Source: Rhodococcus sp. WMMA185 (lineage in GTDB: Bacteria > Actinomycetota > Actinomycetes > Mycobacteriales > Mycobacteriaceae). From it: a DNA stretch of 64,000 bases. The stretch is from NCBI RefSeq assembly GCF_001767395.1, contig NZ_CP017014.1, positions 1,178,001 through 1,242,000 on the forward strand, given 5' to 3'. The notes beneath the pieces were generated by a model that saw nothing but the letters and a program-made list of their open reading frames with translations, searched no databases and was not told where the DNA came from. The position numbers were made by a program, and so were the translations under genes. Positions 45,093 to 55,581 of the stretch are shown here, piece after piece (the first letter of the stretch is position 1; every line of letters starts with the position of its first letter).

Positions 45093-48000
45093 ATGTTCTC
45101 CAAAGTTCTGGTCGCCAACCGTGGCGAAATTGCGATCCGCGCCTTCCGAGCCGCGTATGAGCTGGGTGCCGGAACGGTCGCCGTGTTTCCGTACGAAGAT
45201 CGGAACTCGGTCCATCGGCTCAAGGCGGACGAGAGCTACCAGATAGGCGAGGAGGGACACCCGGTTCGGGCGTACCTCTCCGTCGACGAGATCGTTTCCG
45301 CGGCCGAGCAGGCCGGTGCGGATGCCATCTACCCCGGCTACGGCTTCCTCTCGGAGAACCCGGACCTGTCCGCCGCGTGCGCCGCGGCCGGGATCACCTT
45401 CGTGGGCCCGTCTCCCGAGGTGCTCGAGCTCACCGGCAACAAGGCGCGTGCGATCGCCGCCGCCAAAGCTGCGGGGCTTCCCGTTCTGGTGTCGTCGGAG
45501 CCGTCTGCCGATGTGGACGAATTGCTGGCATCGGCCGAGAGCATGGAGTTTCCGCTCTTCGTCAAAGCCGTCGCCGGCGGCGGTGGACGTGGCATGCGCC
45601 GCGTCGCCGATCGCGCGCAACTCGAGGAATCTATCCAGGCTGCCTCACGTGAGGCGGAGTCGGCGTTCGGTGACCCGACGGTGTTCCTCGAGCAGGCTGT
45701 CGTCGATCCGCGTCACATCGAGGTGCAGATCCTCGCGGACAGCCAAGGCAACGTCATTCACCTGTTCGAGCGGGACTGTTCACTGCAGCGCAGGCACCAG
45801 AAGGTCATCGAACTCGCGCCGGCACCGAACCTTCCGGAGGAGCTGCGTGCCAAGATCTGCGCGGATGCGGTGGCGTTCGCGAAGGAGATCAACTACTCCT
45901 GCGCCGGCACCGTCGAGTTCCTGCTCGACGCGCGCGGCAACCACGTGTTCATCGAGATGAACCCCCGCATCCAGGTCGAACACACCGTCACCGAGGAAGT
46001 CACCGATGTCGACCTGGTGCAGTCTCAGCTACGGATCGCGGCGGGGGAGAGCCTCGAAGACCTGGGCCTGAGTCAGGAGAAGATCACCCTGCGCGGGGCG
46101 GCCCTGCAGTGCCGCATCACCACCGAGGACCCGGCCAACGGGTTCCGGCCGGACACCGGTCGAATCACGGCCTACCGGTCCCCGGGTGGCGCCGGAATCC
46201 GCCTCGACGGGGGTGCCACCCTGGGCGCCGAGGTTGGTGCCTACTTCGACTCGATGTTGGTCAAGCTCACCTGCCGTGGCCTCGACCTCGAGACGGCCGT
46301 CGCGAGGGCGCGTCGTGCGGTTGCCGAGTTCCGCATCCGTGGCGTCTCGACGAACATCCCGTTCCTGCAGGCGGTACTCGACGACCCGGACTTCGGTGCC
46401 GGCCGCGTCACCACTTCGTTCATCGAGGAACGTCCCGAACTGCTCACGCTGCGCAGTTCCGCGGATCGCGGAACCAAGATCTTGAACTACCTCGCCGATG
46501 TCACGGTCAACAAACCGCACGGAGAGCGGCCCTCCGCGGTGTACCCGCAGGACAAGCTGCCCCAAATCGACCTAGCCGTGCCGCCACCGGACGGCAGCCG
46601 CCAAAAGCTTCTCGCTCTCGGACCTGAAGGATTTGCGGCTGCGCTGCGTGCGCAGAAGGCGGTCGCGGTCACCGACACCACCTTCCGCGATGCCCACCAA
46701 TCACTGCTCGCGACGCGGGTGCGTACCAGCGGACTGCTCGCGGTCGCCGGACATGTCGCGCGAATGACGCCCGAGTTGCTGTCGATCGAGGCGTGGGGCG
46801 GTGCCACCTATGACGTCGCCCTGCGATTCCTGCACGAGGACCCGTGGTATCGACTCGATGCTCTGCGTGAGGCCGTGCCCAATATCTGCCTGCAGATGCT
46901 GCTGCGTGGGCGCAACACCGTCGGGTACACGCCGTATCCGGAGAAGGTGACGCGGGCGTTCGTCGAGGAAGCTACCAACAGTGGTATCGATATCTTCCGC
47001 ATCTTCGACGCCCTCAACAACGTCAGCCAGATGCGGCCGGCCATAGACGCTGTCCGCGAGACCGGCACCGCGCTGGCCGAGGTCGCGATGTCCTACACCG
47101 GCGACCTGTCGAATCCGAAGGAAGACGTCTACACCCTCGACTACTACCTGCGCCTGGCCGAGGAGATCGTCGAGGCTGGTGCGCACATCATCGCGATCAA
47201 GGACATGGCAGGGCTGCTGCGTGCTCCAGCCGCGACCACGCTGGTAACTGCGCTGCGCAAGAACTTCGATCTGCCGGTGCACGTGCACACTCACGACACG
47301 CCTGGAGGACAGCTGGCGACCTATCTGGCTGCGTGGCACGCCGGTGCGGACGCTGTGGACGGCGCCTCCGCGGCGCTGGCCGGCACCACGAGCCAACCGG
47401 CGTTGTCGGCGATCGTGGCAGCGGCCGCGCATTCCGCCTACGACACCGGCCTCGATCTGCAAGCGGTCTGCGACCTCGAGCCGTACTGGGAGGCGTTGCG
47501 AAAGGTCTACAGGCCGTTCGAGGCCGGGCTTCCCGCCCCGACCGGCCGCGTTTACACCCACGAGATTCCGGGTGGTCAGCTGTCGAACCTGCGTACCCAG
47601 GCGGTCGCCCTCGGCCTCGGTGACCGTTTCGAGGACATCGAGGCCCAATACGCCGCGGCCGATCGCATGCTCGGCCGGTTGGTCAAGGTCACTCCGTCTT
47701 CGAAGGTGGTCGGTGACCTCGCCCTGCACATGGTCGGATCAGGGGTCGATGCCGAGGAGTTCGCCCAGGATCCGTCCGCGTTCGACATCCCCGATTCGGT
47801 GGTTGGGTTCCTTCGCGGCGAACTGGGCACTCCGGCCGGCGGCTGGCCCGAGCCGCTGCGCTCCAAGGCACTCGAGGGGCGAGGCGCCGCGAAGCCCGAG
47901 GTCGCGCTGTCCGAATCGGAGGAAATTGCGCTGTCCTCGGGGTCGGTCGAGCGTCGCGCGACGTTGAATCAGCTGTTGTTCCCAGGACCGACGCGAGAGT

Positions 48001-48497
48001 TCCTCGAGCACAGGGACAAATTCGGTGACACCTCGCAACTGTCCGCCAACCAGTTCTTCTACGGCCTGCGCCGCGGAGACGAACACCGCGTCAGACTGGC
48101 ACCGGGCGTTGAATTGCTCATCGGGCTCGAGGCGATCTCCGAACCTGACGAGCGCGGGTACCGCACCGTCATGTGCATCCTCAACGGACAGTTGCGGCCG
48201 GTATCGGTACGCGACCGCTCCGTGTCGAGTGAGATTCCGGCCGCGGAGAAGGCCGACAAGACCGATCCAGGCCACGTGCCGGCGCCGTTCGCGGGTGTCG
48301 TGACACTTGCCGTCGCCGAGGGCCAGAAGATCAAAGCGGGTGACATTGTTGCCACGATCGAGGCGATGAAGATGGAGGCGGCAATTACCGCACCCCGGGG
48401 CGGCACCGTCTCCCGCGTCGCCATCGGTAACGTCGTGCAGGTCGAGGGTGGCGACTTGCTCCTCGTCGTGTCCACCAGCGAATCCGCAAGCGAATGA
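45093..48497 (+). CDS. pyc: Pyruvate carboxylase
   Basis: The 1134-residue biotin enzyme carboxylates pyruvate to oxaloacetate. The domains in order are biotin carboxylase ([18 protein letters not shown] at the N terminus, ATP motif [22 protein letters not shown]), carboxyltransferase ([27 protein letters not shown]), a tetramerisation/PYC_OADA region, and a biotin carrier with the biotin-Lys in EAMKMEAAI near the C terminus. The length is standard. It feeds the TCA cycle and amino-acid synthesis. The stop overlaps the rsmD start (ATGA), so pyc-rsmD-coaD form a coupled operon. Confidence 0.98.
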   Translation: MFSKVLVANRGEIAIRAFRAAYELGAGTVAVFPYEDRNSVHRLKADESYQIGEEGHPVRAYLSVDEIVSAAEQAGADAIYPGYGFLSENPDLSAACAAAGITFVGPSPEVLELTGNKARAIAAAKAAGLPVLVSSEPSADVDELLASAESMEFPLFVKAVAGGGGRGMRRVADRAQLEESIQAASREAESAFGDPTVFLEQAVVDPRHIEVQILADSQGNVIHLFERDCSLQRRHQKVIELAPAPNLPEELRAKICADAVAFAKEINYSCAGTVEFLLDARGNHVFIEMNPRIQVEHTVTEEVTDVDLVQSQLRIAAGESLEDLGLSQEKITLRGAALQCRITTEDPANGFRPDTGRITAYRSPGGAGIRLDGGATLGAEVGAYFDSMLVKLTCRGLDLETAVARARRAVAEFRIRGVSTNIPFLQAVLDDPDFGAGRVTTSFIEERPELLTLRSSADRGTKILNYLADVTVNKPHGERPSAVYPQDKLPQIDLAVPPPDGSRQKLLALGPEGFAAALRAQKAVAVTDTTFRDAHQSLLATRVRTSGLLAVAGHVARMTPELLSIEAWGGATYDVALRFLHEDPWYRLDALREAVPNICLQMLLRGRNTVGYTPYPEKVTRAFVEEATNSGIDIFRIFDALNNVSQMRPAIDAVRETGTALAEVAMSYTGDLSNPKEDVYTLDYYLRLAEEIVEAGAHIIAIKDMAGLLRAPAATTLVTALRKNFDLPVHVHTHDTPGGQLATYLAAWHAGADAVDGASAALAGTTSQPALSAIVAAAAHSAYDTGLDLQAVCDLEPYWEALRKVYRPFEAGLPAPTGRVYTHEIPGGQLSNLRTQAVALGLGDRFEDIEAQYAAADRMLGRLVKVTPSSKVVGDLALHMVGSGVDAEEFAQDPSAFDIPDSVVGFLRGELGTPAGGWPEPLRSKALEGRGAAKPEVALSESEEIALSSGSVERRATLNQLLFPGPTREFLEHRDKFGDTSQLSANQFFYGLRRGDEHRVRLAPGVELLIGLEAISEPDERGYRTVMCILNGQLRPVSVRDRSVSSEIPAAEKADKTDPGHVPAPFAGVVTLAVAEGQKIKAGDIVATIEAMKMEAAITAPRGGTVSRVAIGNVVQVEGGDLLLVVSTSESASE

Positions 48498-49060
48498 CTC
48501 GAATCATTGCGGGGCAGGCCGGCGGCCGCAGGCTGGCGGTCCCGCCGAGCGGGACCAGACCCACTTCGGACCGAGTTCGCGAGGCGTTGTTCAGTGCGCT
48601 CGGCAGCCGGATGGACTTCGACGGCGCCGCGGTTCTCGATCTGTACGCGGGATCGGGCGCGCTGGGTCTCGAGGCGCTCTCACGCGGTGCCGAACGCGCC
48701 TTGCTCGTGGAGTCCGATGCGAAGGCGGCGCGCATCATCAGAAGCAACGTGGAGGTGGTCGGCCTGCCGGGGGCTCAGGTGCGCAGTTCCTCGGTCGCCT
48801 CGGTACTGGCCGGCCCCGCCGACCGCACCTACGACCTGGTGATGGCGGACCCGCCCTATGCTGTGGACGAAGAGGCGATTTCGGTGCTGCTCGAGCACCT
48901 GCTGGAACATGGATGGGTCGCGGACGACTCGATCGTGGTGCTCGAACGTTCGTCTCGGTCGCCGGAAACCTCATGGCCCAACGGGTTTGCCCCCGCCAAA
49001 GTCAAGAAGTACGGCGAGACCCGGATCGAATTGGCAACCTGCTACGGTCAGGACTCATGA
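48494..49060 (+). CDS. rsmD: 16S rRNA (guanine-966-N2)-methyltransferase
   Basis: The 188-residue Rossmann methyltransferase has SAM motif [19 protein letters not shown] and the catalytic motif MADPPY. It methylates G966 of 16S rRNA during 30S assembly. Its ATG overlaps the pyc stop, and its own stop overlaps the coaD start; both junctions are ATGA. The rsmD-coaD pair is very widely conserved. Confidence 0.96.
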   Translation: MTRIIAGQAGGRRLAVPPSGTRPTSDRVREALFSALGSRMDFDGAAVLDLYAGSGALGLEALSRGAERALLVESDAKAARIIRSNVEVVGLPGAQVRSSSVASVLAGPADRTYDLVMADPPYAVDEEAISVLLEHLLEHGWVADDSIVVLERSSRSPETSWPNGFAPAKVKKYGETRIELATCYGQDS

Positions 49061-49551
49061 CTGGCGCCGTCTGCCCCGGATCCTTCGACCCCGTGACCAA
49101 CGGCCATCTCGATGTGATCGGCAGGGCTGCCGCACAGTTCGACGAGGTTGTCGTCACCGTCATGGTCAACCCGGCCAAGCGCGGCCTGTTCACCGTCGAC
49201 GAGCGCATCGCGATGCTCGAAGATGCCGTCAGCGATCTGCCCAACGTGCGGGTTTCCTCGTGGTACGGCCTACTGGTGGATTACGCCAAACAGCAGGGAA
49301 TTACGGCGATCGTCAAGGGCCTGCGCGGAGCGAACGACTTCGACTACGAACTGCAGATGGCGCAGATGAATCAGAAGCTCAGCGGGGTCGATACCTTCTT
49401 CATCCCGACCAACCCCGCGTACAGCTACCTGTCGAGTTCGCTGGTCAAGGAAGTGGCCACATTCGGGGGTGACGTCTCCGAGATGCTGCCGGGCAATGTC
49501 CATGCCCGGCTTCTCGCCAGGATCGCCGAGCGCGCCGCGGAGAATGGCTGA
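49057..49551 (+). CDS. coaD: Phosphopantetheine adenylyltransferase
   Basis: The 164-residue enzyme adenylates 4'-phosphopantetheine in coenzyme A synthesis. [16 protein letters not shown] holds the T/HxGH nucleotidyltransferase motif and [16 protein letters not shown] the second conserved motif. The frame is open far upstream, but the ATG at 49057, overlapping the rsmD stop, gives exactly the family length. It is the last gene of the pyc-rsmD-coaD unit and is followed by a hairpin. Confidence 0.97.
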   Translation: MTGAVCPGSFDPVTNGHLDVIGRAAAQFDEVVVTVMVNPAKRGLFTVDERIAMLEDAVSDLPNVRVSSWYGLLVDYAKQQGITAIVKGLRGANDFDYELQMAQMNQKLSGVDTFFIPTNPAYSYLSSSLVKEVATFGGDVSEMLPGNVHARLLARIAERAAENG

Positions 49552-49563
49552 TCGCCGACACAC

Positions 49564-49592
49564 CGGACGCCGCGACGCACCCGCGGCGTCCG
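49564..49592 (+). terminator. Hairpin after coaD
   Basis: CGGACGCCGC (49564-49573) and GCGGCGTCCG (49583-49592) form a perfect 10-base stem with a nine-base loop, 12 bases past the coaD stop. There is no U tract. Confidence 0.6.
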
Positions 49593-49686
49593 ATCCGGCA
49601 GACTTGCTAGGAAGGCCGCGCCGGTCCAGTGGGGGTCGGGGAGGCTGTGCCGATCCACCGAGGGTCATGGACGATTGGGGTTGCGT

Positions 49687-50460
49687 GTGTACCGAGTATT
49701 CGAGGCGCTCGACGAACTTGTCGCGATTGTCGAGGAGGCACGCGGCGTACCGATGACCGCCGGCTGCGTGGTGCCACGCGGTGACGTTCTCGAACTGCTC
49801 GACGATGTGCGGGATGCGATCCCTGGGGAACTCGACGATGCCCAGGATGTCTTGGACCACAGGGACAAACTGGTCGGGGACGCGCGTTCGAATGCGGAGA
49901 ACACGATCTCCAAAGCGAACACCGAGGCGAGCGACACGATCGAGAGCGCTCGCGACGACGCGGACCGCATTCTCGCGGACGCGAAGGCTCAGGCCGACCG
50001 GATGGTTTCCGAGGCGCGTGCACATGCCGAGCAGTTGGTCAGCGAAGCGCGAGCCGAGGCGGAGTCCTCCATTGCACAGGGGCAGCGTGAGTACGAGTCG
50101 GTGACCGGCCGCGCCCGGTCGGAAGCCGATCGCATGATCGAGTCGGGCAAGGCATCCTACGAGCGATCCGTCGCAGAAGGGGTCGCGGAGCAGGAACGAC
50201 TCGTCTCGCAGACTGAAGTCGTTCAGACCGCATATTCCGAATCGGCCAGGGTGATCGACTCGGCGCACGCAGAATCGGACCGCCTACGATCGGATTGCGA
50301 CCTCTACGTCGACACGAAACTCGCCGAGTTCGAAGACTTCCTCAACGGCACGATCCGATCGGTCGGGCGGGGTCGCCAGCAACTGCGGACGGGCTCTGGC
50401 GTACCCGACTACGCCTCCAGTCACGACCTGGGCGATCACCGGGCCGAGCGTCGTCGCTGA
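49687..50460 (+). CDS. sepIVA: SepIVA-like DivIVA-domain septation protein
   Basis: The 257-residue protein begins MYRVFEALDELVAIVEEA from GTG 49687 and matches Rv2927c over its whole length. The N-terminal lipid-binding-type region is followed by a long coiled coil (about residues 60-215) rich in heptads such as DADRILADAKAQADRMVSEA. The C-terminal AEFEDFLNGTIRSVGRGR is conserved. In mycobacteria SepIVA is essential and helps septation and envelope synthesis at the poles. It is a scaffold without catalytic residues. Confidence 0.92.
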   Translation: MYRVFEALDELVAIVEEARGVPMTAGCVVPRGDVLELLDDVRDAIPGELDDAQDVLDHRDKLVGDARSNAENTISKANTEASDTIESARDDADRILADAKAQADRMVSEARAHAEQLVSEARAEAESSIAQGQREYESVTGRARSEADRMIESGKASYERSVAEGVAEQERLVSQTEVVQTAYSESARVIDSAHAESDRLRSDCDLYVDTKLAEFEDFLNGTIRSVGRGRQQLRTGSGVPDYASSHDLGDHRAERRR

Positions 50461-50511
50461 CGGATTCGCCGAGAAAAACCCGAGACCAGCACGCATCCCA
50501 GGGCTCTGCGA

Positions 50512-50536
50512 CACCCGATCCGATTTGGATCGGGTG
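50512..50536. terminator. Perfect 10-bp inverted repeat between sepIVA and the DUF177 gene
   Basis: CACCCGATCC (50512-50521) and GGATCGGGTG (50527-50536) enclose GATTT. It is 51 bases past the sepIVA stop. No U tract follows, so it may be a weak terminator or a protein-binding palindrome just upstream of the next promoter (TACCGT at 50548). Confidence 0.5.
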
Positions 50537-50598
50537 CGTAGATTGCGTACCGTTGGGTGGTTGCCCCTATCGTTTCTTGATCTCGAGAGTGAAGCCTG

Positions 50599-51210
50599 TT
50601 GTCATCCCATCGCCACAGCTCATCGCGTTCCCGTAGGAACGCGGACTTCGTGCTGGACACGATTTCGCTCGGTCGTCGTCCTGGCTCGATGCGCACCGTG
50701 GAACGGGTGGTGACAGCACCTGCGCGAATAGGTCTGGAACTGATCGCCATCGAGGAAGGTGCGGAGATCGAGCTCGATCTCCGACTGGAGGCGGTCTCCG
50801 AGGGAGTCCTGGTCACCGGTTCTCTTCGAGCCGACACCGCAGGGGAATGTTCGAGATGCCTCGAGCCGTTCTCCGACTCGGTGGACCTTGCACTCACGGA
50901 ACTGTTCGCCTACCCGGACAGCGCTACCGAGGAGACGACCGAGGAGGGCGAGGTGTATCACGTCGAGGATGACAAGATCGACCTCGAACCCTTCATCATC
51001 GACGCGGTTGGCCTTGCTCTACCGTTTCGGCCACTCTGTAGTGACGACTGCCAAGGATTGTGCTCAGAATGCGGCGTTCGCCTGGCGATTGCCGAATCTG
51101 GTCATGGGCATGACATACTTGATCCTCGCTGGGCCGGCCTTGCGGCCAAATTTGGCGTGGATTCAGGACCCAGCAAGAATCTTGTGAACACCGAAGCCGA
51201 GGAGAAGTAG
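50599..51210 (+). CDS. DUF177/YceD-family protein
   Basis: The 203-residue protein starts at TTG 50599 (weak GAGAG upstream; no better start retains the conserved [15 protein letters not shown] segment). It has a beta-rich core and the conserved cysteines [13 protein letters not shown] and CSECG, which probably bind zinc. It ends in an acidic tail. YceD proteins lie next to rpmF across bacteria and are linked to 23S rRNA and ribosome assembly; plants have homologues for 23S rRNA accumulation. The biochemical role is not settled. rpmF starts two bases after its stop. Confidence 0.9.
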   Translation: MSSHRHSSSRSRRNADFVLDTISLGRRPGSMRTVERVVTAPARIGLELIAIEEGAEIELDLRLEAVSEGVLVTGSLRADTAGECSRCLEPFSDSVDLALTELFAYPDSATEETTEEGEVYHVEDDKIDLEPFIIDAVGLALPFRPLCSDDCQGLCSECGVRLAIAESGHGHDILDPRWAGLAAKFGVDSGPSKNLVNTEAEEK

Positions 51211-51212
51211 AA

Positions 51213-51395
51213 GTGGCTGTCCCCAAGCGCAGAATGTCGCGGTCCAACACGAGGTCGCGTCGCAGCCAGTGGAAGACCACTGCGCCTACCCTCGTGACCT
51301 GCCCGAACCGCGGCTGCGGTGAGAAGACGCTGCCCCATGTCGCGTGCCCGTCCTGCGGTACGTACAAGGGCCGCCAGGTCACTGCCGCCATTTGA
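51213..51395 (+). CDS. rpmF: 50S ribosomal protein L32, cysteine-containing form
   Basis: The 60-residue protein begins [20 protein letters not shown]. It carries four cysteines, TCPNRGC (spacing four instead of two) and CPSCG, which should bind zinc. M. tuberculosis L32, as I recall, lacks these. The start is GTG 51213 with GAGGAG upstream. The DUF177-rpmF-rnc order is classic. Confidence 0.96.
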   Translation: MAVPKRRMSRSNTRSRRSQWKTTAPTLVTCPNRGCGEKTLPHVACPSCGTYKGRQVTAAI

Positions 51396-51414
51396 TTCTC
51401 CACACAGAGGCATC

Positions 51415-52173
51415 GTGACGAGCGACGTCAGCAATACACCCGCCGGCGGCGGGGAGGACCATACTTCCCTCCTCGCCGCCCTCGGCGTAGATATCGAGCC
51501 TTCGCTGCTCACTCTGGCACTGACTCACCGCTCGTATGCGTACGAGAACGGTGGTCTGCCGACTAACGAGCGCCTCGAGTTCCTCGGCGACTCGGTGCTC
51601 GGGGTCACCATTACCGAAAGCCTCTACTTTGCGCATCCGGACAAGCCGGAGGGTGACCTCGCAAAGATCCGGGCAAGCATCGTCAACATGCACGCACTCG
51701 CAGGGGTCGCCCGCACCCTGGGCGAGGGTGGTCTCGGTGCCCATCTCCTGCTCGGCAAGGGTGAGGAGATGACCGGTGGTCGCGACAAGCCGAGCATTCT
51801 CGCCGACGGGATGGAGTCGATTCTCGGCGCCATCCATGTCGAGCACGGTATCGAGACGGCGCGTCGAGTCGTGCTCGATCTCTTCAGTGACCTTCTCCAA
51901 CGCGCACCGAGGCTCGGTGCAGGTCTGGACTGGAAGACGAGCTTGCAGGAGCTGACTGCCGAGCGTGGCGTCGGCGTCCCGTCGTATCAGATCACCGCGA
52001 CCGGGCCGGACCACGACAAAGAGTTCACTGCCACCGTTCTGGTGGGTGGTAAGCCTCTCGGCGTCGGAGTCGGAAGATCCAAGAAAGACGCGGAGCAAAA
52101 GGCCGCGAGCACGGCGTGGGGCGCGTTGTCCGATTCCGGACCAGACGCGGCCGACGATGACGTCAGTGCTTGA
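51415..52173 (+). CDS. rnc: Ribonuclease III
   Basis: The 252-residue double-strand RNA nuclease matures rRNA and controls mRNAs. The catalytic signature [13 protein letters not shown] is at about residues 51-63 and the second acidic site is in [15 protein letters not shown]. The dsRNA-binding domain is at the C terminus ([27 protein letters not shown]). GTG 51415 with AGAGG upstream is chosen; the frame is open earlier but overlaps rpmF. mutM follows after 11 bases. Confidence 0.97.
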   Translation: MTSDVSNTPAGGGEDHTSLLAALGVDIEPSLLTLALTHRSYAYENGGLPTNERLEFLGDSVLGVTITESLYFAHPDKPEGDLAKIRASIVNMHALAGVARTLGEGGLGAHLLLGKGEEMTGGRDKPSILADGMESILGAIHVEHGIETARRVVLDLFSDLLQRAPRLGAGLDWKTSLQELTAERGVGVPSYQITATGPDHDKEFTATVLVGGKPLGVGVGRSKKDAEQKAASTAWGALSDSGPDAADDDVSA

Positions 52174-52184
52174 ACTAGGCGCCG

Positions 52185-53054
52185 GTGCCTGAACTACCGG
52201 AAGTCGAGGTGGTCCGTCGCGGACTCGAACGCCACATTGTGGGGGCGTCGATCGAGTCCGTCGAGATTCTGCACCCACGGGCGATCCGGCGCCATTTACC
52301 CGGCGCCGCTGATCTCACCGGGCAGATCACCGGCGAACGCATCACGAGAGCGGACCGTCGGGGGAAGTACCTGTGGCTGGTTCTCGAGCCCAGCGCGGTG
52401 GCTCTCGTCGTGCATCTCGGAATGAGCGGCCAGATGCTGGTTCAGCCACCGGAACTGCCGACGGAAAAGCACCTGCGCATCCGGGCCCGACTCGATTCCG
52501 GGCTCGACCTCCGGTTCGTGGACCAGCGGACCTTCGGCGGTTGGGCGTTGGCACCGCTGGTCGACGTCCACGGTTCGCTCGTCCCGGACTCTGTGGCCCA
52601 CATCGCGCTTGATCCGCTGGATCCGCGTTTCGACCTCCCAGCCACCGCCAAGGTGGTGCGCAGCAAGCACACTGAAATCAAACGTGCGCTCCTCGATCAG
52701 ACCGTGGTTTCCGGGATCGGCAACATCTACGCAGACGAGGCGTTGTGGCGCGCACGACTGCACGGCAACCGCAAGACGGACCGGATCGGCGGCCCCAAGA
52801 TCCGTGAATTGCTCACTTCTGCACAGGATGTCATGCGCGACGCGTTGACCCAAGGCGGCACGTCCTTCGATGCGTTGTACGTGAACGTCAACGGCGAATC
52901 GGGCTACTTCGACCGTTCGCTGTCCGCCTACGGCCGGCAAGATCGTCCGTGCTCACGGTGTGGCACGGCGATCCGCCGGGAGAAGTTCATGAACCGGTCG
53001 TCCTATAGTTGCCCGAAGTGCCAACCGGCTGCGCGTCGAAGTCGGGCGAACTGA
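52185..53054 (+). CDS. mutM: Formamidopyrimidine-DNA glycosylase
   Basis: The 289-residue enzyme removes 8-oxoguanine and formamidopyrimidines. The N-terminal [16 protein letters not shown] holds the catalytic Pro2 and Glu3, RRGKYLWL has the conserved Lys, the H2TH region includes [17 protein letters not shown], and the zinc finger is CSRCGTAI to CPKC at the end. The start is a GTG. Its last 68 bases overlap the convergent PPOX gene. The rnc-mutM pair is conserved in mycobacteria. Confidence 0.97.
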   Translation: MPELPEVEVVRRGLERHIVGASIESVEILHPRAIRRHLPGAADLTGQITGERITRADRRGKYLWLVLEPSAVALVVHLGMSGQMLVQPPELPTEKHLRIRARLDSGLDLRFVDQRTFGGWALAPLVDVHGSLVPDSVAHIALDPLDPRFDLPATAKVVRSKHTEIKRALLDQTVVSGIGNIYADEALWRARLHGNRKTDRIGGPKIRELLTSAQDVMRDALTQGGTSFDALYVNVNGESGYFDRSLSAYGRQDRPCSRCGTAIRREKFMNRSSYSCPKCQPAARRSRAN

Positions 53055-53712
53055 CCCGCGCGTGCTTGCCTCTCGCGGTTGTCTTTTCGGCGAGCGGTTC
53101 TCCCTCAGGCGCGGTACGGCGCGCAGTCTTCTTGGCATCGAAGTAGTCGCCGCCCTTGCGCTTGACGTCGTCTGTGCCCCACTCGCGGTCGAGCGGCGCA
53201 GGCACCATCCTCGGAATGTGCTTGCGGCAGTGGATGTATGCCTCCTCGACCTCGACAACCACCCATCGTTCCGGGGTGCGCCCCTTCGAGTGATTCGGCG
53301 GGAGATCCGGCACTTCGGCGCGCATGGCGTCATCCTCGACGATCCGGGCGGAACCATTGATGTGCAGCCCGATGAGGTCTTGGACGAAATCCACGAGAAT
53401 GATTCCGACGTGCGGATTCTCGAGGATGTTGCCGAGGCTCGCCATGACTCCGTTACCGCGGTACTCCGGGTACGCGATCGTCTTCGGGTCGATGACGTGG
53501 ATGAATCCGGGTACCCCCGCGCGCAAACTGTTGTCGCACTCGCCGGACGAGTCGGCGGTGGCGATGAAAGCCATCTCCTGAAGACCGACGAACTTGATCA
53601 TAGCCGGATTCAGGTGGTCGAGCATCTGATCCGAATAGAACTTCTCGGCACGATCCGCAGTGCCGTACTCGTTTTGAAGTTGGCGTTCTCCAGCACTACC
53701 GAACTGGCCCAT
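52987..53712 (-). CDS. Pyridoxamine 5'-phosphate oxidase-family protein with a basic tail
   Basis: The 241-residue protein has a split-barrel flavin-binding domain ([60 protein letters not shown]). A basic, probably disordered tail of about 55 residues follows. It resembles the MSMEG/pyridoxamine oxidase-like group often annotated as phosphohydrolase-linked PPOX; the substrate is unknown. The tail end overlaps mutM in antisense by 68 bases. It is divergent from osmC. Confidence 0.83.
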   Translation of the reverse strand: MGQFGSAGERQLQNEYGTADRAEKFYSDQMLDHLNPAMIKFVGLQEMAFIATADSSGECDNSLRAGVPGFIHVIDPKTIAYPEYRGNGVMASLGNILENPHVGIILVDFVQDLIGLHINGSARIVEDDAMRAEVPDLPPNHSKGRTPERWVVVEVEEAYIHCRKHIPRMVPAPLDREWGTDDVKRKGGDYFDAKKTARRTAPEGEPLAEKTTARGKHARVSSPDFDAQPVGTSGNYRTTGS

Positions 53713-53853
53713 CTGGCATTTCCCCGATACGTCTCGGCGTCGTTGGTCGGTTCACCTTACGGCCCGGCTGAAAGCGAGGCGAGAACCGGCTTTGCCCATT
53801 CGGCGTGCCGCAGTCGACACTGCCCACCCACCCGGCGCTGTCGCGCCCGGTGG

Positions 53854-53859
53854 CAGGAT
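53854..53859 (+). promoter_or_regulatory. -10-like box CAGGAT of a probable leaderless osmC promoter
   Basis: CAGGAT ends seven bases before the ATG at 53867, supporting this start over the longer in-frame option at 53792. Confidence 0.4.
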
Positions 53860-53866
53860 TGCGCTC

Positions 53867-54307
53867 ATGGCACAACAAGCTTCTGATACGACGGCAGCCA
53901 CCGAGCTATGGGTCGAGCGAACCGGAACCCGGCTCTACACCGGTCGAAGTTCACGAGGTGCCGAGGTCCTGATCGGTTCCGAGGGGGTAGCCGGCGTGTT
54001 CACACCTGGGGAGCTCCTGAAGATCGCACTCGCAGCCTGCAGTGGAATGAGTTCGGATTTTCCGCTGTCGCGGCGCCTGGGTGACAACTATGACGTCACG
54101 ATCCGGGTTTCGGGTGCCGCCGATCGTGAGGATGAGGTATACCCGCAGTTGGACGAGGTAATGACGCTGGATCTCAGCGAGCTGGACGCGGGGGCCCAGG
54201 AAAGGCTGGTTGCACTGGTGGAACGGTCGGTGGACAAGGTATGCACCGTGGGACGAACTCTGAAGGCGGGTACGAAGGTGACACTGACCGTCGAGGCGGA
54301 CACCTGA
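53867..54307 (+). CDS. OsmC/Ohr-family protein
   Basis: The 146-residue protein has the OsmC fold. ELLKIALAACSGMSSDF carries one conserved Cys in the middle helix and KVCTVGRTLKAG the second Cys. In the family these two cysteines reduce organic hydroperoxides using lipoyl or other thiol partners. The start is ATG 53867. The stop overlaps the next start (TGATG), so the propeller gene downstream is coupled. The position matches Rv2923c upstream of acyP and smc. Confidence 0.92.
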   Translation: MAQQASDTTAATELWVERTGTRLYTGRSSRGAEVLIGSEGVAGVFTPGELLKIALAACSGMSSDFPLSRRLGDNYDVTIRVSGAADREDEVYPQLDEVMTLDLSELDAGAQERLVALVERSVDKVCTVGRTLKAGTKVTLTVEADT

Positions 54308-55284
54308 TGCGGCGCGAGTTCGCCGCGCTCGTCGGAAGCGCCGCTCTTGGTGCTGGTGTGCTGCTTGCCGAGCCGGCGTCGGCGGAGCCGACCATGCCTT
54401 CAGTGGCGGAGCCGACCGTGTCCTCATCGGCGGTGCCGACCATGTCTTCAGTGGCGGTGCCCTGCAGTACCTGGACGGTATCGGAGGTGACGTCCGGGCA
54501 AGGCGTTCTCGAGAACCTGGCTTTCGACGGCAAGGGCACCATGATGGTCTCCCGGTCTGATCTGCTCGGGGGTGGAGCGCTGGACGGGGTCAGCCCCGAC
54601 GGAACCGTGACCCCGATCATTCCCGAGGTCGATGCGCCCGGCGGAATCGCAGTAGACGGCGACGACGTCTACTTCACCACGGGCAACTCGTTCACTGCCG
54701 GGATCATGGGTCTGGACAACGGGACGGTGGACACACTGAGTCTCGATACGGGCGACACGCGCACCGTGGCAGGAGGGCTGGTGATGCCCAACGGCCTCGC
54801 CCGGCTGAGTAACGGAGACATCCTCATCTCCCGGAATCTGGGTTCCGGGGCGGGGATCACAAGAATCCCGGCGCAGGCACCCCACATCCCCGAGGTTCTG
54901 CGCACCGATCTAGGCACGGTAAACGGGCTGGCCGCTCACGACGGCAACGTCTACACGGTGACGACTTTCGACGCGAGGACCGCGTTGCATATCCTCCGCG
55001 AGGACGATCTCGGCGGTCAGGTCGTGTCGATCGAGTTGCCCGGTTCCGGTCCCCTGAACGGTGCCGACGACCTCACCGTCGGCCCGGACGGGATCGTCTA
55101 CGTCGCATACAACGTCGGTGGCAAGGTGGTGCGCGTCGACCCCGCGACGGGGGAGAGCTGCGACATCGCCTCGGGGCTGCCCCTGGTGTCTTCTGTGAGG
55201 TTCGGCGCCGGTCCGGGCTGGAACCCGGACGCGCTCTATGCCACGAGTTTCACCGGCGCGATCTATCAGATCGAACGGCCGTGA
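54307..55284 (+). CDS. Secreted SMP-30/gluconolactonase-like beta-propeller
   Basis: The 325-residue protein begins with a signal peptide (MRREFAALVGSAALGAGVLL to PASA). Three 8-residue repeats rich in Pro, Thr and Ser come next, and then a beta-propeller with blades such as VLENLAFDGKGTMMVSR, PGGIAVDGDDVYFTTG, MPNGLARLSNGDILISR and GADDLTVGPDGIVYVAY. Relatives are lactonases or strictosidine-synthase-like hydrolases that use a central Ca2+. No such gene stands between osmC and acyP in M. tuberculosis as I recall. It overlaps both neighbours by a few bases. Confidence 0.83.
   Translation: MRREFAALVGSAALGAGVLLAEPASAEPTMPSVAEPTVSSSAVPTMSSVAVPCSTWTVSEVTSGQGVLENLAFDGKGTMMVSRSDLLGGGALDGVSPDGTVTPIIPEVDAPGGIAVDGDDVYFTTGNSFTAGIMGLDNGTVDTLSLDTGDTRTVAGGLVMPNGLARLSNGDILISRNLGSGAGITRIPAQAPHIPEVLRTDLGTVNGLAAHDGNVYTVTTFDARTALHILREDDLGGQVVSIELPGSGPLNGADDLTVGPDGIVYVAYNVGGKVVRVDPATGESCDIASGLPLVSSVRFGAGPGWNPDALYATSFTGAIYQIERP
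54382..54453 (+). repeat. 24-bp tandem repeat, three units, in the propeller gene
   Basis: Three in-frame 24-base units encode AEPTMPSV, AEPTVSSS and AVPTMSSV directly after the signal peptide. They form a spacer and differ by a few substitutions. Confidence 0.8.
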
Positions 55285-55559
55285 CGCGCGTGGAGAGAAT
55301 GACCGCATGGGTGCACGGGTTCGTTCAGGGTGTGGGATTTCGGTGGTGGACGCGTGCGCGTGCACTCGAGCTCGGACTCGTCGGGTACGCGGCCAACCAG
55401 AAAGACGGCAGAGTGCTGGTGGTCGCGGAGGGGCCGCGCGACAAGTTGGAGACACTGCTGACATCTCTGCGTTCCGGAGACACGCCGGGGACGGTGGATC
55501 TCGTCGTCGAGCAGTGGGATCCGGCGCGCGGGGACCTTTCCGGGTTCGTCGAGCGGTGA
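55281..55559 (+). CDS. acyP: Acylphosphatase
   Basis: The 92-residue enzyme hydrolyses acyl phosphates. [11 protein letters not shown] holds the catalytic Arg (about residue 21) and GYAANQKDG the catalytic Asn (about 39). The GTG start overlaps the preceding stop (GTGA). It precedes smc as in mycobacteria, with 22 bases between. Confidence 0.95.
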   Translation: MTRVERMTAWVHGFVQGVGFRWWTRARALELGLVGYAANQKDGRVLVVAEGPRDKLETLLTSLRSGDTPGTVDLVVEQWDPARGDLSGFVER

Positions 55560-55567
55560 ACCGACGG

Positions 55568-55573
55568 TAAAGT
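55568..55573 (+). promoter_or_regulatory. -10 box TAAAGT of a probable leaderless smc promoter
   Basis: TAAAGT ends eight bases before the smc ATG at 55582 and no Shine-Dalgarno lies between, so smc probably has its own transcript. Confidence 0.45.
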
Positions 55574-55581
55574 CGTTTTCC

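Noticed and set aside
46701..47729. A 342-codon leftward open frame inside pyc
   Set aside because: It is antisense to the carboxyltransferase domain of pyc and lacks any protein-like signature.
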